7,481 bases of DNA from Pirellulaceae bacterium (GTDB taxonomy: Bacteria > Planctomycetota > Planctomycetia > Pirellulales > Pirellulaceae). Positions 1-5,579 of the stretch are shown one piece after another; position 1 is the stretch's first letter, and every line of letters starts with the position of its first letter. Position numbers and translations under genes: made by a program. The notes below the pieces were generated by a model. It worked only from the letters and a program-made list of their open reading frames with translations, was not told where the DNA came from and ran no database searches. The stretch covers positions 1 through 7,481 of the forward strand of contig JASLRF010000246.1 in the NCBI GenBank assembly GCA_030744095.1, read 5' to 3'.

Positions 1-1
1 A

Positions 2-133
2 GGCTTTAACAACAAACTAAAACTGATCACCAGAAAATCATATGGCTTTCGCACGCAACAAGCCTATGAAATCGCTCTCTATCACAACCTCGGAGCACTT
101 CCTCAACCTGACTTCACCCACAGATTCTTCTGA
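2..133 (+). CDS. ISL3-family transposase, C-terminal end (partial)
   Basis: The frame is open from the left edge of the window to a TGA at 131-133 and gives 43 residues. They begin GFNNKLKLITRKSYGFR, continue QAYEIALYHNLGALP and end in FTHRFF. This matches, from memory, the characteristic C-terminus of ISL3 (IS204/IS1001/IS1096/IS1165) transposases, in which a GxNNKIKxIxRxxYGxR stretch follows the last catalytic acidic residue. The catalytic DDE residues and the start lie outside the window, so it cannot be told whether the element is intact. The gene is convergent with the CPBP protease gene; their stop codons are about 63 bases apart. The right terminal inverted repeat should lie between about 134 and 196, but its partner is outside the window and I cannot place it. 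The family call is firm; intactness is unknown. Confidence 0.85.
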   Translation, partial: GFNNKLKLITRKSYGFRTQQAYEIALYHNLGALPQPDFTHRFF

Positions 134-146
134 GGAGGCTATTGTT

Positions 147-191
147 CTTGGCCACGCCACACCACGTTCTGCCGTGGTACGACGCGCCAAG
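147..191. terminator. interrupted hairpin between convergent genes
   Basis: ACCACG (161-166) pairs with CGTGGT (173-178) around a 6-base loop. An outer pair, CTTGGC (147-152) with GCCAAG (186-191), is centred on almost the same point, giving a stem with an internal loop. It sits 6 bases past the stop of the minus-strand CPBP gene and 13 bases past the stop of the plus-strand transposase, where a bidirectional terminator would be expected. Neither strand has a clear U-tract after the stem, so a standard intrinsic terminator is not shown. It could instead belong to the insertion-sequence end. Confidence 0.25.
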
Positions 192-196
192 TGCCG

Positions 197-1240
197 TCAC
201 TTGACGACCAGTGACATCGCCAACATCACCAGGGCGAATGCATTCACGAGAAAATGCAAAACGACGCACGGAAGAATCCGATGTGTACGCTGATACAGGT
301 ATCCCAACCCGAGCGCCAGCACGAATAGCGGAATTGGGTCAAGTCCATTGCCCCAGTGGAGCACCGCGAAGACGGATGAACTGATGATGATCGGAAAGAC
401 ACTCGGAAACGGGCGGGCGGGCTCGACTGGTTGGACATTGCTACTTACCTTTTCATCGGCCTCAACCTCGCTCATGCCGGGCGGCATTGCGTACGGATTC
501 GAATCCACGGCCGAAGATCGTTCGGGCCGTGGCATTTCCTGCTCCTGAGCGAGAAACGGCGTCCGCTGGCACGATGTCGCGGCAAAGACACGTTCGAGCC
601 AACCTTGCAAGAGAACGCGACAAACAAACTCTTCGCTGGCCGGTGCCACAAGTGCCGCCGAAAAGACGCAGACAAGATAGAACCCCAACGTCGGATCAGA
701 TCGGAACGACTCGATCAACGGATGTTCCGACGGGTACCACTGCTGCAACTTCGCTTGAATCAGCATGATGATCGGTGCCAGCAATGCGTATGCCACAACC
801 CCGTACGAAATATCACGGCCGGCTTGGCGCAATGTCAGCCCCAAATCCGTGCCCCAACGGGATCCTGTTCGCATGACGATTAGCAGCCCTCCCAGGCCGC
901 ACGCCACCAGGCTCGCCACACCGCTGAGCACAATTGTCCAACGCAATAGAATGGAATCCGTGACCGGTGATTGCTCGGCACCGGCGGCAACGACAGGGGC
1001 AACGTTCGGACTCGCCGAATCCAATACTAGGAGCATGACTCCAACGAGGGCTTGTAATGAGATGATCATCATGAACGTGATGACGACTTCGAGCAAACTC
1101 CAACGCGCTGCCTTCCGCGGTTCGTAAGCGAGCAGCGGTTCGCGCGCGATGAGTTTTCTCAGCGCAAACATCCACGACAAAAAACTGGCCAGACCTAGCA
1201 GGCTCATTGTCAGGCAAGATGCAGCTGGAAGTAGGCTCAT
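197..1240 (-). CDS. CPBP (CAAX/Abi) family intramembrane protease
   Basis: This 347-residue polytopic membrane protein has the three CPBP signatures. Motif 1 is EEFVCR (E203, E204, R208), motif 2 is FAVLH (F291, H295) and motif 3 is HFLVN (H329, N333). In the family the paired Glu and the His residues form the active site of a glutamate-type intramembrane endopeptidase; the substrate here is unknown. Hydrophobic segments lie at roughly residues 8-30, 48-73, 100-123, 144-163, 186-202, 282-296, 303-316 and 324-345. An insertion of about 60 polar, Pro-rich residues (219-279, containing NPYAMPPG) separates motif 1 from motif 2, where most members have a short loop. The ATG at 1240 overlaps the pgsA stop as ATGA, implying translational coupling. 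A TTG at 1342 would extend the frame through pgsA and was not used. Family assignment is secure; biological role is not. Confidence 0.88.
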   Translation of the reverse strand: MSLLPAASCLTMSLLGLASFLSWMFALRKLIAREPLLAYEPRKAARWSLLEVVITFMMIISLQALVGVMLLVLDSASPNVAPVVAAGAEQSPVTDSILLRWTIVLSGVASLVACGLGGLLIVMRTGSRWGTDLGLTLRQAGRDISYGVVAYALLAPIIMLIQAKLQQWYPSEHPLIESFRSDPTLGFYLVCVFSAALVAPASEEFVCRVLLQGWLERVFAATSCQRTPFLAQEQEMPRPERSSAVDSNPYAMPPGMSEVEADEKVSSNVQPVEPARPFPSVFPIIISSSVFAVLHWGNGLDPIPLFVLALGLGYLYQRTHRILPCVVLHFLVNAFALVMLAMSLVVK

Positions 1241-1821
1241 TCTTTGAAGAATTTGGCAGACGCCAACACGTAGCCAAGGCCCGATTGGATGGTCGACAGC
1301 ACGGCCAGCCACGCCAGCCCAATCAGAGTCCAATGCAACCAAGCAGCCGTTCCCTCAGGCCCGGTCTTAAGCACCCACAGGCTGACCACCACGGCCGCAC
1401 ACTGAAACACCATCTTCAGCTTGCCTGCCATTTTCGCCGAAAAATCACCTCCATGTTGTTCGATAAACGAACGTAGCGCGGTGACCAGCATCTCGCGACC
1501 GAACACCACGACGGCCATCCATGCCTCAATGCCGGAGCCTTTTTCAGCACCCAGCAGAATGAACGTGCCGCAAATAATGATCTTGTCGACGAAGGGATCG
1601 AACACTCGCCCGATCTTGGTGACCTGATTGAATCGTCGCGCCCAATAGCCGTCGATCCAGTCCGTCGACGCTGCAACGATAAACACGATCATCGCGGCGA
1701 AGTACTGTTGCCAGATAATCAACACAAAAACCACGATGGCCAACACAAACCGCGCCGCCGTCAATTGGTTGGGCACGTTGAAGATCTTCGTAGCGGGAGC
1801 GTCTTGTGTGGTGTCTGACAT
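1237..1821 (-). CDS. pgsA: CDP-diacylglycerol--glycerol-3-phosphate 3-phosphatidyltransferase
   Basis: PgsA condenses CDP-diacylglycerol with glycerol-3-phosphate to phosphatidylglycerol phosphate, the committed step to phosphatidylglycerol and cardiolipin, at the cytoplasmic membrane. The 194-residue product carries the full CDP-alcohol phosphotransferase signature D-x2-DG-x2-AR-x8-G-x3-D-x3-D at residues 54-79: D54, D57, G58, A61, R62, G71, D75 and D79. The Asp residues bind the divalent metals and substrate. Hydrophobic helices surround it (about 24-52, 81-91, 101-118, 137-151, 163-187). The length is typical for PgsA. The ATG at 1821 is preferred; it starts 7 bases after the rimO stop. 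An in-frame TTG at 1845 would overlap rimO and add eight residues. No strong Shine-Dalgarno is visible, so coupling to rimO translation is likely. A phosphatidylserine synthase is possible in principle, but size, helix layout and rimO adjacency favour PgsA. Confidence 0.92.
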   Translation of the reverse strand: MSDTTQDAPATKIFNVPNQLTAARFVLAIVVFVLIIWQQYFAAMIVFIVAASTDWIDGYWARRFNQVTKIGRVFDPFVDKIIICGTFILLGAEKGSGIEAWMAVVVFGREMLVTALRSFIEQHGGDFSAKMAGKLKMVFQCAAVVVSLWVLKTGPEGTAAWLHWTLIGLAWLAVLSTIQSGLGYVLASAKFFKE

Positions 1822-1828
1822 AGTTGTT

Positions 1829-3235
1829 CTATAAGGGCTTTCCAAGGGCAGCGCCGATCAGATCGTAGTCCTGCGATGCCACAATTTCGCAACGCGTGAT
1901 GGCGCCGCTGGCCAAATGATGTTCGTTGCCCGTCACGTAGACCAGACCGTCGACGTCGGGCGCTTCTTCTTTGGTTCGCCCCTTCCAGATATTGGGTTCG
2001 CCGGATACGGGACCGTCAATCAAGACATCCATCTGATGCCCGAGCCGCGCCTCGTTACGCTCAAATGCGACCTGCTGCTGCACGGCCATCAGCCGCTCAC
2101 GCCGCTCAATCTTGACTTCGTTTGGCACATGGTCGGCCAACCTTGAAGACGGTGTACTCTCTTCGTGCGAATAGACAAACACACCCATGTGGTCAAACTT
2201 CTGCGCTTCGACAAATTCAGCCAGTTCGGTAAACTCTGCTTCCGTTTCGCCGGGGAAGCCGGTGATGAAAGTCGTCCGCAGTGTCAAGTCCGGTATCCGA
2301 TCACGCAGCAGATCGATCAACGCTTCGGTCCTGCTTCGCGTCACCCGGCGCGACATGCGGCGCAGCATCGCGTCGTTGATGTGTTGCAGTGGCATGTCGA
2401 CGTACGGCAGAATCTTGTCCGCCGAGGCAATCGTGTCGACCAAGTCGTCAGTGATGTACATTGGATAGAAGTACATCAGTCGAATCCAATCGATGCCCTC
2501 GACCTTGTCCAACTCGCCCAACAGTTCGGTCAATCGTGGTTCGCCGTACAGATCTACGCCGTAGTACGTCGTGTCCTGAGCGACGATGATCAATTCGCGG
2601 ACACCATCGGCCGCCAACTGTTCTGCCTCGCTGATCACGTGTTCGATTGGCTTGGTAGCATGTTTGCCTCGCATTTGGGGAATCGCGCAAAAGGTGCACA
2701 GCCGATCGCAGCCTTCGGAGATTTTCAAGTAGGCGAAATGGCGCGGGGTGATGCGCAACCGGTCAGTGTCGGGCAACGCGCGAATCGGTGCAGGGCGGAA
2801 AAGCGTCTGCTGTTCGTGCAAGTTGCCCACCAGGCGATCTGCGACCTGCGTGATCTCTTCACGACCGAACACGCCAACGAGCGAATCGATCTCTGGCCGC
2901 TCGGTCAACAACGCTTCCTGACTTCGCTCGGCCAGGCACCCAGACACAATCACGCCCCGCGTGCGTCCCTGCTGCTTAAGTTCCAGCATTTCGTCAATCG
3001 CTTCCAACGATTCGGCTCTTGCCTCGTCGATGAACCCACAGGTATTGATGACGACGAAATCGGCACCATCCGGGTCGGCGACTAGTTCATACCCATCGAG
3101 CTGCAAGAGGCCGAGCATTCGTTCGCTGTCCACCAGGTTTTTCGCGCACCCCAGGCTGACAAACGCATAACGGCCCTTTGTGGCGGAGGCCGGTGAGGAT
3201 GGCGCGCCGGCCCTGGTAATATTGACGATCTGCAC
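1829..3235 (-). CDS. rimO: ribosomal protein uS12 (S12) aspartate methylthiotransferase
   Basis: RimO is a radical-SAM enzyme with two iron-sulfur clusters that adds a methylthio group to a conserved Asp of ribosomal protein S12. The 468-residue product has all three expected modules. The N-terminal MTTase domain (about 22-145) has cluster ligands C30 (SLGCAKNLVDSE), C66 (NTCGF) and C100 (SGCLAER). The radical-SAM domain (about 165-390) has CDRLCTFC (C176, C180, C183). A TRAM domain follows (about 397-465). The SLGCAKNLVDSE and GCDRLCTFCAIPQMRGKH contexts fit RimO better than MiaB or MtaB. The start is GTG at 3235; there is no ATG before the conserved domain, no good Shine-Dalgarno is visible, and the in-frame TGA upstream (3281-3283) leaves no better alternative. 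The product therefore has a non-conserved lead of about 21 residues. The pgsA start lies 7 bases downstream, a common bacterial pairing. Confidence 0.95.
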   Translation of the reverse strand: MQIVNITRAGAPSSPASATKGRYAFVSLGCAKNLVDSERMLGLLQLDGYELVADPDGADFVVINTCGFIDEARAESLEAIDEMLELKQQGRTRGVIVSGCLAERSQEALLTERPEIDSLVGVFGREEITQVADRLVGNLHEQQTLFRPAPIRALPDTDRLRITPRHFAYLKISEGCDRLCTFCAIPQMRGKHATKPIEHVISEAEQLAADGVRELIIVAQDTTYYGVDLYGEPRLTELLGELDKVEGIDWIRLMYFYPMYITDDLVDTIASADKILPYVDMPLQHINDAMLRRMSRRVTRSRTEALIDLLRDRIPDLTLRTTFITGFPGETEAEFTELAEFVEAQKFDHMGVFVYSHEESTPSSRLADHVPNEVKIERRERLMAVQQQVAFERNEARLGHQMDVLIDGPVSGEPNIWKGRTKEEAPDVDGLVYVTGNEHHLASGAITRCEIVASQDYDLIGAALGKPL

Positions 3236-3280
3236 GGGGAAGACAGGCCTCGCGAAAAACTGGCTCCAAAGACATCCCCA

Positions 3281-3367
3281 TCATACACCGGTAGGAGGCT
3301 TCTCGGGAGGCGGTCGAAGCGTGGCAAACAGGGCAAACCAAAACAGCGCAAACAGCGCTGACGACAC
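3281..3367 (-). CDS. possible 28-residue hydrophobic micro-ORF upstream of rimO
   Basis: A GTG at 3365-3367 opens a 28-codon frame ending in TGA at 3281-3283. The product starts MSSALFALFWFALFATL and ends RPPPEKPPTGV, that is one hydrophobic helix followed by a Pro-rich, charged tail. It fills much of the 180-base gap between the GGQ gene and rimO and lies in the rimO frame, 45 bases before the rimO GTG. I do not recognise it. Against it: a non-ATG start, no clear ribosome binding site, and a hydrophobic stretch produced by short CGCTGTTT-type direct repeats, which could be non-coding leader. The bases TATGAT at 3285-3280, overlapping its stop, resemble a -10 element that could serve rimO instead, but no matching -35 is present. 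Confidence 0.2.
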   Translation of the reverse strand: MSSALFALFWFALFATLRPPPEKPPTGV

Positions 3368-3415
3368 TGTGTGGGCCGTTTGACTCGGGCCTCAGCCGGA
3401 AGGATCGCCCGCCCG

Positions 3416-3943
3416 CTAGCGCAGCGGGTGCAAGCCGGCATCCCGGCGTCTCCTGTTGACCACCTGAATGGCCCGTGACTCCTGATGCAACAGTTTGACC
3501 AATTGCGTTGTCGAACACGCCAGCCATGTCGCCGCCGCTTTGACGTCGAATTCAGAGGCGGCGAGAACGTCCAGCGCCTCGGCCAACATTTGAGGAAAAT
3601 CCACATGCGTCGCATTGATCGCGATACGGCCCGATCGACAGCGACTTTGCCACAAGTCGCTTGGTTTCTGCTTGGTCAGATCGCACTCCACCCGCACTGC
3701 TAACGCCAAGTTCACACGCAGCCGAAACAGTGCCATCACGCGATTCTGTTCCTGACTCCGCCGCTCGGATGCCTCGCCGCGGATCCCCGAAGGTAGGTGC
3801 GTGAGCACGACGGCCGTTTCCACCTTATTGCGATGTTGACCACCAGGTCCGCTGCGCCGCTGACGACGACTTTGGCATTCCTGAATCAACTGGTCTTCGG
3901 CGAGTGCCGCGGGATGTGTCGTGGGAGACGGCTGTGCAATCAT
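3416..3943 (-). CDS. GGQ-domain peptide chain release factor-like protein
   Basis: The 175-residue product has the class I release-factor catalytic core. SGPGGQHRNKVETAV places the GGQ at residues 34-36, and the loop in this family triggers peptidyl-tRNA ester hydrolysis on the ribosome. There is no codon-recognition domain, so it resembles the rescue hydrolase ArfB (about 140 residues in E. coli) in being codon-independent. Unlike ArfB it continues past the core (core about 15-110) with a helical segment, about 115-157, in which DVKAAATWLACSTTQLVKLL reads like a helix-turn-helix. The tail is basic and includes NRRRRDAGLHPLR. The basic tail might enter the mRNA channel as in ArfB; that is inference. 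The ATG at 3943 is preferred over a TTG two codons upstream; GGCGGGG (3951-3957) is a plausible ribosome binding site 7 bases away and overlaps the SDR stop. The 13-base gap indicates co-transcription with the SDR gene. Confidence 0.85.
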   Translation of the reverse strand: MIAQPSPTTHPAALAEDQLIQECQSRRQRRSGPGGQHRNKVETAVVLTHLPSGIRGEASERRSQEQNRVMALFRLRVNLALAVRVECDLTKQKPSDLWQSRCRSGRIAINATHVDFPQMLAEALDVLAASEFDVKAAATWLACSTTQLVKLLHQESRAIQVVNRRRRDAGLHPLR

Positions 3944-3956
3944 TATCAAACCCCGC

Positions 3957-4646
3957 CTAGCTCGGCGCAGTCAACGGGTCGCCGTTATCATCGCCGCTCA
4001 GTTCGAGCAAGAATGGGACGGCGGTCTTGGCCCAGGTTGCGGCCAGAGGGTAGGACCGTGCTTTGTCGCCGAAACAACGCTCCAACATATCAGTATGTAT
4101 CACGCCAGGATTCAAAGGGATCGCCGCCATCCCATACGGCAGCTCATCAGCGAGTGCACGTGTCAGCCCTTCGATGGCCCACTTGGTTGTACAGTAGGGC
4201 CCAACTTGCGGCGACGTGGATCGCCCCCACGCCGAACTGAAGTTGACGATCACGCCCGCCTCTTTCTCCACCATCGCTGGGACAAAATGCCGAACGACGT
4301 GGAACACTCCCTTGATGTTGATGTCGATGATTCGCGAAAACTCGTCGACGGGAGTCTCCCAAAGCAACGCATTCTCGTTAATAATGGCCGCGTTATTGAC
4401 CAACAGATCGGGCGCACCCCATTCATTGACAACGTGCATGGCCCAAACGGAGACCTGCGCTTCGTCGCTGACATCAACAGCGTCAAACCGATGCGGTGTA
4501 CCAAATTGATCGTTGAGACGAGCCACTTCCTGGACGGATCGTGCGCAGCCGGCAACCTGATGACCAAGCGAAATAAACTGTTCGACCATCGCCCGGCCCA
4601 GGCCACGACTGACACCCGTTATTACCACGCGACGTGAATTCGTCAT
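3957..4646 (-). CDS. short-chain dehydrogenase/reductase (classical SDR)
   Basis: The 229-residue Rossmann-fold oxidoreductase has the classical SDR landmarks in order. The nucleotide-binding glycines lie in TGVSRGLG (10-17), followed by D59, NNAA (84-87), N110, the catalytic S138 (FSSAW) and YCTTK (Y151, K155). A PG follows at 180-181. The Asn-Ser-Tyr-Lys tetrad is complete, so it should be an active NAD(P)(H)-dependent alcohol dehydrogenase or carbonyl reductase. No Asp ends the second strand; the residues there are CARS with R36, which leans towards NADP. The substrate cannot be read from the sequence. Length is close to the minimum for the family (usually about 240-260). The ATG at 4646 is chosen because AAGGA (4655-4659) sits 8 bases upstream; a GTG at 4685 would add 13 unmatched residues. 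It appears to be the first gene of the minus-strand cluster. Confidence 0.9.
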   Translation of the reverse strand: MTNSRRVVITGVSRGLGRAMVEQFISLGHQVAGCARSVQEVARLNDQFGTPHRFDAVDVSDEAQVSVWAMHVVNEWGAPDLLVNNAAIINENALLWETPVDEFSRIIDINIKGVFHVVRHFVPAMVEKEAGVIVNFSSAWGRSTSPQVGPYCTTKWAIEGLTRALADELPYGMAAIPLNPGVIHTDMLERCFGDKARSYPLAATWAKTAVPFLLELSGDDNGDPLTAPS

Positions 4647-4687
4647 CCAGATGTTCCTTATTGCTGGCGAAGACCGCAGCACCACAC

Positions 4688-4715
4688 TGGCGATACGAAT
4701 ATGATGGCGATACGA
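4688..4715. repeat. 11-base direct repeat, 17-base period, upstream of SDR gene
   Basis: TGGCGATACGA occurs at 4688-4698 and again at 4705-4715, spaced 17 bases start to start. It is 42-69 bases upstream of the SDR start codon, where an operator or promoter would lie. A regulator binding two half-sites on one DNA face is possible, but a 17-base period is not an integral number of helical turns. Chance duplication is the alternative. Confidence 0.4.
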
Positions 4716-4766
4716 TGAGCGGATGGACTGCCGCGATCATCGTGTCGATCGTGCCGGCCCTTCGGA

Positions 4767-4778
4767 AGAGAATTCTCT
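4767..4778. repeat. 12-base perfect palindrome
   Basis: AGAGAATTCTCT is its own reverse complement. It lies about 120 bases upstream of the SDR start codon in gene-free DNA. It could be a dimeric repressor site; a palindrome this short also occurs by chance. Confidence 0.25.
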
Positions 4779-4976
4779 CCCAGTGGGATCTCCAACAGTT
4801 TAGACCACCGTAGCAGCGCGGCACATGGGGAACAGGTGGGAAACCGGTTCAGTGCGCTGCCGGAAAGGCGGCATCACACTGTCAAACCATATTCCGTACC
4901 TGGGTATTGGTCTCTGCACAGATTTGGAAGCAGATAATACGCGGGTGTGGTTGCATGAAGCTTACTTCACTCCCGT

Positions 4977-4999
4977 CTCTCCCTTGGCTTGTGGGAGAG
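4977..4999. repeat. inverted repeat A of palindrome cluster
   Basis: CTCTCCC (4977-4983) pairs with GGGAGAG (4993-4999) around a 9-base loop. It is followed closely by a second, larger inverted repeat. Neither side has a U-tract. CTCTCCC...GGGAGAG stems are, from memory, frequent in dispersed intergenic repeats of GC-rich bacteria. Confidence 0.6.
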
Positions 5000-5011
5000 G
5001 GATAAAACAAA

Positions 5012-5074
5012 TGAACAGGAGGACGCAGAGACGACAGAATCGGGAACGCTGCCTCCTCTGCGTCCTCCTGTTCA
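5012..5074. repeat. 19-base perfect inverted repeat (dispersed-repeat type)
   Basis: TGAACAGGAGGACGCAGAG (5012-5030) is exactly repeated in reverse complement at 5056-5074, with 25 bases between. A 19-base perfect match is far beyond chance in this length. The GGACGCAGAG / CTCTGCGTCC core resembles dispersed intergenic repeats that I recall from several bacterial phyla, including planctomycetes; that comparison is from memory only. It could be a REP/MITE-like unit or the ends of a decayed mobile element. As RNA it would form a very stable hairpin. Confidence 0.8.
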
Positions 5075-5129
5075 AAATCTGCATCCAGCCATGAGTGCTG
5101 GTATTTTGGTTTTGAGAAAAGGCCTAACA

Positions 5130-5149
5130 GATGCCAAGTTTTGGCTATC
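5130..5149. repeat. inverted repeat C of palindrome cluster
   Basis: GATGCCAA (5130-5137) pairs with TTGGC-T-ATC (5141-5149) across a 3-base loop, with one bulged T. It is short and alone would not deserve attention; it is listed because it lies between two stronger inverted repeats. Confidence 0.35.
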
Positions 5150-5195
5150 ATAAAGTGAAGTGGTTCGCACTGATCATAAGCGCCTCTCCCGGTCG

Positions 5196-5224
5196 CTACC
5201 GCGTCCGACCTCTCACAGCGGTAG
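5196..5224. repeat. inverted repeat D of palindrome cluster
   Basis: CTACCGC (5196-5202) and GCGGTAG (5218-5224) are exact inverted copies separated by 15 bases. An overlapping alternative stem, GGTCG (5191-5195) with CGACC (5206-5210), shares the same bases, as is often seen in REP-like elements. Confidence 0.45.
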
Positions 5225-5352
5225 AACAGTGTCATCGATACCCGCGACTTGCCCGTCGTTCGCGTCACGAACTTCATGCGGTGTAGGCTGCAGAGAACAG
5301 GTCGAGGCCAAGACGAGCTTTCAGATCCTAGACAAGATACAGAAGCAACCCC

Positions 5353-5457
5353 ATGCCCGATCCCAACTACGCTGGCGATGACGTGCCCGGATTCTGGTGG
5401 TGGATCATTGGGATTGCCGTACTGTTCGGCGCGCTGGTGCTGTTCAAGGGTTGTTGA
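5353..5457 (+). CDS. 34-residue putative single-pass membrane peptide
   Basis: ATG at 5353 to TGA at 5455-5457 encodes a peptide with three clear parts. The N-terminus is acidic (MPDPNYAGDDVPG), a single transmembrane helix follows (FWWWIIGIAVLFGALVLF, about residues 14-31) and the C-terminus is a short KGC. The charge pattern predicts N-out/C-in. A weak Shine-Dalgarno-like AGAAG lies 7 bases upstream. I do not recognise a family. It is the only sensible reading of this stretch, and its hydrophobic block with flanking charges is what real small membrane proteins look like. Size alone still makes it uncertain. It is convergent with the ceramidase-like gene. The terminal Cys is unusual; there is no signal-peptidase-II lipobox. 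Confidence 0.45.
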   Translation: MPDPNYAGDDVPGFWWWIIGIAVLFGALVLFKGC

Positions 5458-5462
5458 AGATC

Positions 5463-5485
5463 GACGCCGCGGGTTGGGCCGCGTC
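5463..5485. terminator. GC-rich hairpin after the 34-residue ORF
   Basis: GACGC (5463-5467) pairs with GCGTC (5481-5485), and two further G-C pairs can form inside an asymmetric loop. It starts 6 bases after the stop of the small ORF and lies about 95 bases past the stop of the convergent ceramidase-like gene. No U-tract follows on either strand, so a terminator role is weakly supported. From 5486 to 5579 I see nothing else. Confidence 0.2.
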
Positions 5486-5579
5486 TATGGCTGTTCGCTG
5501 ATGAGGATGGTTCTTGATCACCTCGCCCCACCGTGCGCGTGTTCAAGAGTACTAGAGAACTGACTTTGAAACAGCCTCG

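Larger units (their letters stand above)
4647..4976. other. intergenic region, upstream of the SDR gene
   Basis: I see no credible gene here on either strand. It contains two possible regulatory structures near the SDR gene: an 11-base direct repeat at 4688-4698 and 4705-4715, and the palindrome AGAGAATTCTCT at 4767-4778. The promoter of the SDR-led cluster should lie here, but no hexamer pair close to the sigma70 consensus stands out. The rest, about 4790-4976, shows nothing I can name. Confidence 0.5.

Noticed and set aside
42..293. 83-codon plus-strand ATG frame at the left edge
   Set aside because: Out of frame with the transposase C-terminus that covers the same bases and matches a known family.
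1241..1342. Upstream TTG start for the CPBP protease
   Set aside because: The extra 34 residues lie wholly within pgsA in another frame; the ATGA overlap at 1237-1240 is the normal coupled start.
2165..3085. 306-codon plus-strand frame opposite rimO
   Set aside because: Antisense shadow of a confidently identified gene; no domain features of its own.
3087..3615. Minus-strand frames overlapping the GGQ gene end, the gap and the rimO start
   Set aside because: Cys/Arg/Pro-rich out-of-frame readings of two real genes; no start signal and no domain.
3921..4637. 238-codon plus-strand frame opposite the SDR gene
   Set aside because: Antisense shadow; the minus strand has a complete SDR catalytic set.
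4882..5277. 131-codon minus-strand frame across the palindrome cluster
   Set aside because: It runs through all four inverted repeats, has no recognisable domain or hydrophobic pattern, and its residues simply reflect the repeat arms. Repeat DNA is the better explanation.
5249..5563. 104-codon plus-strand frame overlapping the 34-residue ORF
   Set aside because: Cys/Arg-rich composition without domain logic; the overlapping short frame gives a coherent membrane peptide and this one does not.
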